5,186 nucleotides of DNA, taken from contig JAGOIB010000145.1 in NCBI GenBank assembly GCA_017995875.1, forward strand, positions 1 through 5,186, given 5' to 3'. Shown here in pieces: positions 1 through 5,186 of this stretch. The stretch is from Saprospiraceae bacterium (GTDB taxonomy: Bacteria > Bacteroidota > Bacteroidia > Chitinophagales > Saprospiraceae). The position numbers and the translations under genes are program-made. The notes below the pieces were generated by a model that did no database searches, was not told the origin of the DNA, and saw nothing but the letters and a program-made list of their open reading frames with translations. How positions within the stretch are numbered: position 1 is the stretch's first letter; the number at the start of each line of letters is the position of its first letter.

Positions 1-720
1 GGCATAGATGTATTGGGAAATACTGCTGTTGAAAAGGTTGATATCTCAGGTAAGACGATTGTTGTCACTGCGAAAGATCGTAAAACAGGGACTGTAGCTG
101 AGATAAATTGTGACCTTGTCCTTTCTGCTGCAGGCGTTGCATCCAATATCGAAAATATAGGTCTTGAAACACTCGGTATAAAAACCGACAAAGGAAAAGT
201 TGTTGTCAATGAATGGTACCAAACGAATGTGCCAGGTATTTACGCGATAGGTGATATTACAGAAGGCCCTGCACTTGCGCATGTAGCATCAGCTGAAGGA
301 ATCATTTGTGTTGAGAAAATCGCCGGTCATCATCCACAGCCATTGGACTACAACAACATTCCATCTTGTACATATTGCCAACCTGAAATCGCCTCTGTTG
401 GTATGACAGAACAACAAGCAAAGGATGCGGGGTTTGAATTGAAAATCGGAAAGTTTCCTTTTACGGCAAGTGGAAAAGCAAAAGCTGCAGGACATCCTGA
501 GGGATTTGTTAAGCTGATCTTTGATGCGAAGTATGGAGAAATATTAGGTGCACACATGATAGGACATGGTGTCACAGATATGATTGCGGAGATGGTATTG
601 GCTCGCAGACTAGAGGCAACGGGTATGGAAATCGTAAAGACAGTACATCCGCATCCAACGATGAGTGAAGCTATCATGGAAGCCGCTGCAGCTGCATACG
701 GCGAAGTGATTCATTTATAA
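1..720 (+). CDS. lpdA: Dihydrolipoyl dehydrogenase (E3), C-terminal half, 5'-truncated by window edge
   Basis: FAD-dependent disulphide oxidoreductase that reoxidises the lipoyl groups of 2-oxoacid dehydrogenase and glycine-cleavage complexes and passes electrons to NAD+ in the cytoplasm. The frame is open to base 1 (it reads GIDV before the TTG at 13), so this is a partial gene showing 239 residues of a family that is usually about 460-470 long. Visible residues 1-90 are the end of the nucleotide-binding region, including the FAD-contacting GIYAIGDIT (79-87). Residues from about 120 onward are the dimerisation domain (YCQPEIASVG, then KFPFTASGKAKAAG). The HPHPTMSE motif at 216-223 supplies the catalytic His218-Glu223 pair. 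The N-terminal FAD site and the redox-active CxxxxC lie outside the window. The Arg of the common GRxPN motif is absent (SAAGVASNIENIGLE), which I recall as normal for Bacteroidota enzymes. Which 2-oxoacid complex it serves cannot be told from here. Confidence 0.96.
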   Translation, partial: GIDVLGNTAVEKVDISGKTIVVTAKDRKTGTVAEINCDLVLSAAGVASNIENIGLETLGIKTDKGKVVVNEWYQTNVPGIYAIGDITEGPALAHVASAEGIICVEKIAGHHPQPLDYNNIPSCTYCQPEIASVGMTEQQAKDAGFELKIGKFPFTASGKAKAAGHPEGFVKLIFDAKYGEILGAHMIGHGVTDMIAEMVLARRLEATGMEIVKTVHPHPTMSEAIMEAAAAAYGEVIHL

Positions 721-745
721 AAATTAAGGTGTAGGTAATTTCAAC

Positions 746-1537
746 ATGGATAAAAACAGGCGCCCTCTTATATTAGTGACCAATGATGATGGCATGTTTG
801 CGCCAGGCATCAGGAGCCTGGTGGAGATTGCCAGACATATGGGTGAGGTGATTGTCGTAGCGCCCAATTCACCACAATCTGCAAAAGGACATGCAGTAAC
901 GTTGGCAGATCCGATACGACTCAACAAAGTCAATGTCTTTGACAAGATCGAAGCCTACGAATGCTCTGGTACTCCTGTGGATTGTGTCAAACTAGCTAAA
1001 AATGTCCTGTTGAAAAACCGTAAGATAGATCTGTGCGTATCAGGAATCAATCACGGTTCGAATGCATCAATCAATATTCTTTATTCCGGGACAATCTCTG
1101 CTGCCATGGAAGCCTCAATTGAAGGAATCAATTCCATCGGATTCAGTCTTGAGGATTATGATATGAATGCTGACTTCATACCTGCGACGCCCTGGGTGAA
1201 ATCCATCATGGAATATGTGCTGAGTAATGGCCTTGTAGGTTCAAAACTTTTAAATGTCAATATTCCACATCCAAGTTTAGGACCAATCCGCGGGATGAAA
1301 GTATGTCGTCAGGCAGAAGGCCGATGGGAAGAGGAATTTGTGGAAGGCGAAGACCCACGCGGGCAAAAATTTTATTGGCTGACCGGTAATTTTGCGACGC
1401 ATGATACAGGGCCGGGAACAGATATCAATGCATTGAGAGAAGGTTTTATTTCTATTGTGCCCTCGTTACATGATCTTACACACCATAAGGCTATTCCATC
1501 GTTAATATCACTGGAAGGGATAAATCCAATTATATGA
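746..1537 (+). CDS. surE: 5'-nucleotidase SurE
   Basis: Metal-dependent phosphatase that removes phosphate from nucleoside 5'- (and often 3'-) monophosphates. It is a cytoplasmic housekeeping or stationary-phase survival enzyme. The 263 residues match the usual length of about 250-260. The metal-site motifs are present: TNDDG with Asp14-Asp15, the QSAKGHAVT block with Ser45, and SGINHGSN with Asn102. The family blocks YSGTISAAMEA (113-123), LLNVNIP (168-174), YWLTG (210-214) and PGTD (223-226) follow in order. No key residue is missing, so it should be active. ATG 746 is the first possible start after an in-frame stop at 725-727, and no convincing Shine-Dalgarno sits at normal spacing. It lies 25 bp after lpd and its TGA overlaps the next gene's ATG. 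Adjacency of surE and lpxB is, as I recall, recurrent in Bacteroidota. Confidence 0.96.
   Translation: MDKNRRPLILVTNDDGMFAPGIRSLVEIARHMGEVIVVAPNSPQSAKGHAVTLADPIRLNKVNVFDKIEAYECSGTPVDCVKLAKNVLLKNRKIDLCVSGINHGSNASINILYSGTISAAMEASIEGINSIGFSLEDYDMNADFIPATPWVKSIMEYVLSNGLVGSKLLNVNIPHPSLGPIRGMKVCRQAEGRWEEEFVEGEDPRGQKFYWLTGNFATHDTGPGTDINALREGFISIVPSLHDLTHHKAIPSLISLEGINPII
1534..1537 (+). promoter_or_regulatory. ATGA stop-start overlap, surE to membrane protein gene
   Basis: The surE stop codon (TGA, 1535-1537) shares bases with the ATG of the downstream gene (1534-1536). Such 4-bp overlaps usually mean translational coupling by re-initiation. A purine-rich GGAAGGGA lies at 1513-1520, but it is 13 bases from the ATG, which is long for a Shine-Dalgarno. 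The overlap itself fixes the start. Confidence 0.75.
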
Positions 1538-1851
1538 TTTCAGCACTGAAGAAAGATTCTGTCTGGGTAGGATTGGCCATTGGACTCTTGTTGCCGATAG
1601 GTGTGTATGGCATTTTACGATTGTTGTACCAGTTACTTGATTCCATTGGTTTCCTGAGTGATGTTGGATTTGCAGAAGATTTCCGGACAAGGACATTGGC
1701 ACTTGTGGCTATTTGTTCCAATCTCATCCTCATGCAAACATTTCGAAAGAAGCACTATCAGTATGAGACCATTCGCGGTATGCTGATTGCCAGCATGATT
1801 TTGGTTGCTATATGGTTTTGGCTCTATGGATTTAAAATGCTCCAGTTTTGA
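1534..1851 (+). CDS. Small three-helix membrane protein of unknown function, between surE and lpxB
   Basis: I do not recognise a named domain in this 105-residue protein. Three hydrophobic segments are visible at about residues 10-35, 52-69 and 82-101. The loop between helices 2 and 3 is basic (FRKKHYQYETIRG) and the loop between helices 1 and 2 is acidic (DSIGFLSDVGFAEDF). By the positive-inside rule this suggests a cytoplasmic N-terminus and a periplasmic C-terminus. There is no signal-peptide cleavage site and there are no obvious catalytic residues. Its ATG overlaps the surE stop (ATGA) and its TGA overlaps the lpxB TTG (TTGA), so it is embedded in a coupled operon and very likely a real translated gene. 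A role at the inner membrane near lipid A synthesis is only an inference from position. I have the impression that similar short proteins occur at this locus in related bacteria, but this needs a search. Confidence 0.87.
   Translation: MISALKKDSVWVGLAIGLLLPIGVYGILRLLYQLLDSIGFLSDVGFAEDFRTRTLALVAICSNLILMQTFRKKHYQYETIRGMLIASMILVAIWFWLYGFKMLQF
1848..1851 (+). promoter_or_regulatory. TTGA stop-start overlap fixing a TTG start for lpxB
   Basis: The TGA stop of the small membrane protein gene (1849-1851) overlaps the TTG initiator of lpxB (1848-1850). No Shine-Dalgarno-like sequence precedes it. A rare start codon with no ribosome site suggests that lpxB translation depends on ribosomes finishing the upstream gene. 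The coupling is inferred; the overlap is seen directly. Confidence 0.72.
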
Positions 1852-2948
1852 AATATTTTGTTCTGGCAGGTGAAGCCAGTGGGGACAAACAGGCCGCATT
1901 GCTTTGTGAGGCCATTTATAAGCATAATCCAAACGCCAATATTCAAGGGTGGGGTGGTGAAGCAATGGAAGGCCATGGCGTCAATGTGACGAGGCATTAC
2001 AGAGAGCTGGCCTACATGGGTTTTGTAGAGGTGGTCAGGCATCTACCGGCTATCTTCAGGAATTTTAGAAAATGTAAAGAGGAAATCCTTGATTTCAAAC
2101 CTGATGCATTAGTGCTTATAGATTATCCGGGCTTCAATTTGCGCATGGCAACATGGGCCTATAAAAACAATATTCCTGTTTATTACTATATCTCTCCGCA
2201 ACTGTGGGCATGGCATACATCACGGGTAAAGCAAATCATCAAAGCGGTACGGAGGATGTATGTGATCCTGCCATTTGAAAAGAAATTTTATCAACAGTAC
2301 GGAGTTGAAGTGATGTACATCGGTCATCCCCTGGCGGTGGAAATAAAACGTGAAGGTGATTTCCAATACGCCCCAGTCAAAGGTCGTATTGCACTATTGC
2401 CCGGTAGCAGAAAACACGAAGTAGAGCGTATTCTGCCTGAAATGGCTTCGCTTGCCAGGATGATGCCGGAGCATACCTTTTGTGTGGCAGCAGTTCCGCA
2501 TCTTTCGATCATCCTGTATGAGCAGTGGCTTTCAGGGCTCTCCAATATCGAAATAGTATCAGGTGACATGAAGAAAGTATTGGCACAAAGTGAAGCAGCC
2601 ATTGTAACGTCAGGGACGGCTACATTAGAAACAGCATTGCTCGGTGTGCCACAGATCGTTGTGTACAAGGGCAGTCCACTTTCTTATCAGATTGCGAAGC
2701 GATTGATAAAGGTTCGCTTTATATCTCTTGTCAACCTGATCATGGATAAACAAATTGTACCTGAGCTGATTCAGGCTGATTGTAATGCTGCCAAGATGTA
2801 TGAACAACTTATGCAGATTCTTGCTCCTGCTGAATATAATCTCATACGAAGTGAATATGAAGTACTCGGTAAGATGTTGACCGCCGGTGGTGGGGCAGAA
2901 GCAGCAGCACTTGATATAATTTCCGATCTTGGCCGGGCCAAAAATTAG
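1848..2948 (+). CDS. lpxB: Lipid-A-disaccharide synthase LpxB
   Basis: Family 19 glycosyltransferase that joins UDP-2,3-diacylglucosamine to lipid X, giving the tetra-acylated disaccharide 1-phosphate of lipid A. It is a peripheral enzyme on the cytoplasmic face of the inner membrane. The 366 residues are close to the usual 370-390. Diagnostic blocks occur in order: GEASGD (8-13), MGFVEV (57-62), DYPGFN (92-97), YYISPQLWAW (113-122), LPFE (141-144), YIGHPL (157-162), LLPGSR (183-188), SGTATLE (255-261) and PELIQ (305-309). The start must be TTG 1848. An in-frame stop lies at 1833-1835 with no other start between, and the next ATG (residue 40) would remove the conserved GEASGD loop. After GEASGD the sequence continues KQAA, where relatives often have LH; E. 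coli also differs here, so loss of function is not implied. It is the committed lipid A step gene in this operon and shows that the cell makes an outer membrane. Confidence 0.97.
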   Translation: MKYFVLAGEASGDKQAALLCEAIYKHNPNANIQGWGGEAMEGHGVNVTRHYRELAYMGFVEVVRHLPAIFRNFRKCKEEILDFKPDALVLIDYPGFNLRMATWAYKNNIPVYYYISPQLWAWHTSRVKQIIKAVRRMYVILPFEKKFYQQYGVEVMYIGHPLAVEIKREGDFQYAPVKGRIALLPGSRKHEVERILPEMASLARMMPEHTFCVAAVPHLSIILYEQWLSGLSNIEIVSGDMKKVLAQSEAAIVTSGTATLETALLGVPQIVVYKGSPLSYQIAKRLIKVRFISLVNLIMDKQIVPELIQADCNAAKMYEQLMQILAPAEYNLIRSEYEVLGKMLTAGGGAEAAALDIISDLGRAKN

Positions 2949-2950
2949 CT

Positions 2951-3589
2951 ATGGGAAGATATAAAGCAGATCAGCGCTATGCAGCCTTCGAGGCTTGTGC
3001 CAATGCATTATCCTGGTCATACAAGCAGGGCGATGAATTTGATATGGTCAAGTGGCTGCTTGATTTTAAACTTTTCAAAGTGGGGATGCGCAAGCGGATC
3101 ACGCCCCTGATCATCAAGGAGAATGATGATCTTGAATTTTCCTGCATGTTTGATTATGCCTATACCGTATCCAATGGCAAGACAAGTATTACCTATAACC
3201 AAACCGTTTATTTCAGGTATTCAAAAGCATTGGCGCTTCCGCATTTTGTCATGGTGCCCGAAAAATGGTACCATCGCATAGGTACCTATTTTGGCATGCA
3301 GGATATTGATTTCATTGAGTATCCCACCTTCAGTCAAAACTATCTTTTGCGTGGTGAGGATGAAGATTATATCCGCTATCATTTCAATAATCCGGAAATG
3401 ATCCGCTTTTTTGATACACAGGGATTTTATAGCCTCGAAGGCATGAATTACCTCATGGTGTTGTATGTCAATAATGTCATATTGCCTGAAGAGCAGATGA
3501 TGCAGTTGGTCAGGATCGGCGATACACTACATCATTATTTTGCCGGGAAAACTCCATCGATAGAGTTGCCCGTAGCCATAGACCTTTGA
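2951..3589 (+). CDS. Conserved-looking soluble protein of unknown function, downstream of lpxB
   Basis: This 212-residue protein has no domain I can name. It has no signal peptide, no hydrophobic membrane-length segment and no cysteine motif. It looks like a compact alpha/beta cytoplasmic protein rich in aromatic residues. Residues 65-92 look like beta strands with alternating aromatic residues (FDYAYTVSNG, TVYFRY). The most distinctive part is PHFVMVPEKW (97-106) followed by QDIDFIEYPTFSQNYLLRG (117-135) and then EDYIRYHFNNPEMIRFFD (138-155). I have an impression of similar 'FSxxYLLRG...IRxxF' wording in uncharacterised proteins from several phyla, but cannot name the family. The start at ATG 2951 is 2 bp after the lpxB stop, which places it in the same transcription unit. 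It is the last plus-strand gene before convergent topA. A link to lipid A is suggested only by position. Confidence 0.85.
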   Translation: MGRYKADQRYAAFEACANALSWSYKQGDEFDMVKWLLDFKLFKVGMRKRITPLIIKENDDLEFSCMFDYAYTVSNGKTSITYNQTVYFRYSKALALPHFVMVPEKWYHRIGTYFGMQDIDFIEYPTFSQNYLLRGEDEDYIRYHFNNPEMIRFFDTQGFYSLEGMNYLMVLYVNNVILPEEQMMQLVRIGDTLHHYFAGKTPSIELPVAIDL

Positions 3590-3615
3590 TAACGCAATTT
3601 AGCCTGGAGGACTAT

Positions 3616-5186
3616 TTACTTTGAGTCTTTGATTTTTTTCACCACCGAATCAGGAATCGTGCCTGCGATGATTTCTTTTACTTCTTCGAGTGTCAGTAAA
3701 GCAGCCACCTCAGAAGTCATTCGTTCATCATTGATCTTGGGTATATTGATGGCTTTCTTTCCTTTACGGATGAAAGGTCCCCAACGTCCATTCTCAAGCG
3801 TGATTTTTTCTTTGTCCCATTGTTGTATGTAGCGGTTGGCTTCTTTTTCAAGCTTTGCTGCAAGTAATTCGTAGATCTCGTTTTCCTTCAGGTGATCGGG
3901 ATCGTATTTTCTCGGAATGTTGACAAAGGTGCCTTCCCATTTGATGAAAGGGCCAAAGCGTCCTTTACCTTTCGTCACAGGTTTGCCTTTGTACATCGCC
4001 ACAGGACGATCTTCATGTTCCTTGGCATCAATCAGTTCCCTTGCACGTTCATCAGATATTTCCAATGGGTCTTCGCCTTTCGGTAAGGAAATAAATGCAT
4101 CGCCATGCTTGACATAAGGACCGAAGCGGCCTACACCGATGAGTACTTCTTTGTCTTTATATGGAGCGAGTGTGCGGGGAAGTTTGAAAAGTTCTTTCGC
4201 TTCTTCAAGCGTAATCGTTTCGATCGATTGGCCGGGACGAAGATTTGCAAACTTAGGTTTCTCATCTTCTCCCATCTCTTCTCTTGTACCGATCTGCACC
4301 ACAGGGCCGAAACGTGTCATCTGTGTCAATATCGTTTGACCTGTTTCTGCATCGATGCCAAGATCTCTTCGTCCACGCACACGTTGAGCACCTTCCAGTG
4401 TTTCTTCAACTGTTTTATGAAACGGGCCATAAAATGCTTCAATCATTTTATGCCACTCCATATCTCCATCGGCGATGATGTCAAATTTCTTCTCGATATC
4501 CGCCGTGAAGTTGTAATCCATCACCTGTGCAAAATTTTCATTGAGAAAATCGGTCACAAGTAATCCCATATCGGTAGGGACCAACCTGTTAGATATGGCA
4601 CCGGTGATTTCAGTTTTGACTTCTTCTTTTACTTTTTTATTTGATAAGATGATAAATGCATATGCTCGTTCAACGCCCGGCAAGTTGCCCCGAATGACAT
4701 AGCCGCGATCTTCTTCCATGATCTTACTGATCGTTGGTGCATATGTTGACGGGCGTCCAATGCCAAGTTCCTCTAGTTTTTTAACCAGGCCAGCTTCAGT
4801 ATATCGTGCAGGTCCTTTCGTATATCGTTCAGTACCTGTCATTTCATTGAGATCAAGTTTCTGACCTTCTTTCAATGGAGGCAGGATAGCAGAACCTTCT
4901 TCTTCCGGCTCGTCGTCCTGCTGTTCAATATACAGTTTGAGGAAACCATCAAATTTGATGACTTCACCTTTGGCTGTCAGGAATTCACCGGGATGTGCGG
5001 AAACAGATATACTTACGTTTGTCCTTTCAAGTTTAGCATCAGCCATCTGACTGGCGACTGCACGTTTCCAGATCAGGTCATACAGCCTTTCCATGTCGCG
5101 GTCGCCATCTGGAATCGTAGGATTCTCAGGATAAGAAGGCCTTATCGCTTCGTGGGCTTCCTGCGCATTAGCTGATTTTGAAGCGT
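3616..5186 (-). CDS. topA: DNA topoisomerase I, C-terminal part, 5' end beyond window
   Basis: Type IA topoisomerase that relaxes negative supercoils by transient single-strand cleavage. The minus frame stays open to the right edge: before the Met at 5094 it reads SANAQEAHEAIRPS, so Met 5094 is internal and not the start. About 522 residues are visible, roughly the last two-thirds of a family protein. The conserved QEAHEAIRP block is at visible residues 8-16, LYDLIWKRAVASQMADAKLE at 34-53, and ARYTEAGLVKKLEELGIGRP at 126-145, completed by STYA (146-149). The acidic stretch QQDDEPEEEGS lies between them. The active-site tyrosine (the YxRTDS region) and the Toprim domain are outside the window. 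The C-terminus has four GRFGP-type repeats and no cysteine anywhere in the visible protein, so the C4 zinc ribbons of the E. coli type are absent. The gene is convergent with the lpxB operon. Confidence 0.97.
   Translation of the reverse strand, partial: ASKSANAQEAHEAIRPSYPENPTIPDGDRDMERLYDLIWKRAVASQMADAKLERTNVSISVSAHPGEFLTAKGEVIKFDGFLKLYIEQQDDEPEEEGSAILPPLKEGQKLDLNEMTGTERYTKGPARYTEAGLVKKLEELGIGRPSTYAPTISKIMEEDRGYVIRGNLPGVERAYAFIILSNKKVKEEVKTEITGAISNRLVPTDMGLLVTDFLNENFAQVMDYNFTADIEKKFDIIADGDMEWHKMIEAFYGPFHKTVEETLEGAQRVRGRRDLGIDAETGQTILTQMTRFGPVVQIGTREEMGEDEKPKFANLRPGQSIETITLEEAKELFKLPRTLAPYKDKEVLIGVGRFGPYVKHGDAFISLPKGEDPLEISDERARELIDAKEHEDRPVAMYKGKPVTKGKGRFGPFIKWEGTFVNIPRKYDPDHLKENEIYELLAAKLEKEANRYIQQWDKEKITLENGRWGPFIRKGKKAINIPKINDERMTSEVAALLTLEEVKEIIAGTIPDSVVKKIKDSK
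3736..4356 (-). other. Four topoisomerase C-terminal repeats within topA
   Basis: Four divergent protein repeats are centred on R(F/W)GP at visible residues 291-294, 353-356, 409-412 and 467-470, spaced 62, 56 and 58 residues apart. The last three share the pattern GR(F/W)GP(Y/F)(I/V)(K/R), then a glycine, then (S/N)(L/I)P(K/R). The first is the most divergent (TRFGPVVQIG). This matches the known C-terminal repeat of topoisomerase I in zinc-ribbon-free enzymes, which is thought to bind DNA. The bounds are approximate. Confidence 0.8.

Noticed and set aside
13..15. TTG as start of the first gene
   Set aside because: The frame is open to base 1 and the protein begins mid-domain, lacking the N-terminal FAD site and redox cysteines. 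It is a window truncation, not a short gene.
348..677. 109-codon minus-strand open frame inside lpd
   Set aside because: It is the antisense shadow of the conserved dimerisation domain, with no independent support.
1633..1965. 110-codon minus-strand open frame across the membrane protein-lpxB junction
   Set aside because: It spans the overlap of two coupled plus-strand genes, and its composition (many Cys, His, Pro) is typical of an antisense shadow.
2324..2668. 114-codon minus-strand open frame inside lpxB
   Set aside because: It is antisense to conserved LpxB motifs (LLPGSR, SGTATLE) and has no plausible family features.
3267..3286. Two GGTACC palindromes forming a possible 6-bp hairpin with an 8-base loop
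   Set aside because: It lies inside the 212-aa coding region, the pairing does not extend on either side, and there is no following T-tract. Chance codon use explains it.
3600..3614. Possible terminator hairpin in the convergent gap
   Set aside because: The stem is only five pairs with a bulge and a 4-base loop, and no run of T follows on either strand. It is too weak to call as a terminator.
4105..4563. 152-codon plus-strand open frame opposite topA
   Set aside because: It lies wholly antisense to well-conserved topoisomerase sequence, and its translation is Cys/Phe/His-rich and unlike a folded protein. It is a shadow frame.
5092..5094. Met codon as start of the topA reading frame
   Set aside because: The same frame continues upstream through QEAHEAIRP, a conserved internal block of type IA topoisomerases, so this Met is internal and the gene is simply cut by the window edge.

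Overview
The window looks like ordinary core chromosome from a Gram-negative bacterium, most likely a member of the Bacteroidota (Saprospiria/Chitinophagia-like). Four things point that way: a lipid A gene (lpxB); a lipoamide dehydrogenase with the Bacteroidota-like dimerisation-domain wording (YCQPEIASVG, HPHPTMSEAI); a topoisomerase I whose C-terminus carries GRFGP-type repeats and no cysteines, so no zinc ribbons; and starts without clear Shine-Dalgarno sequences. The phylum call is an inference from protein style, not a computed placement.

Layout: a plus-strand run of five genes fills 1-3589. It begins with the C-terminal half of dihydrolipoyl dehydrogenase (lpd, cut by the window start). 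After 25 bp comes surE (5'-nucleotidase). A 105-aa three-helix membrane protein overlaps the end of surE by 4 bp (ATGA). lpxB (lipid-A-disaccharide synthase) overlaps that gene by 4 bp with a TTG start (TTGA). A 212-aa soluble protein of unknown function starts 2 bp after the lpxB stop. After a 26-bp convergent gap, the minus strand holds the C-terminal part of topA (DNA topoisomerase I), whose 5' end lies beyond the right edge.

The surE-membrane protein-lpxB-212-aa block is packed like a single transcription unit with translational coupling. lpd may be read in the same direction, but its chemistry is unrelated. There are no RNA genes, mobile elements, CRISPR arrays or long repeats, and no non-coding stretch exceeds 26 bp. 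I found no clear new biological system. The items most worth following up are the two uncharacterised proteins flanking lpxB.
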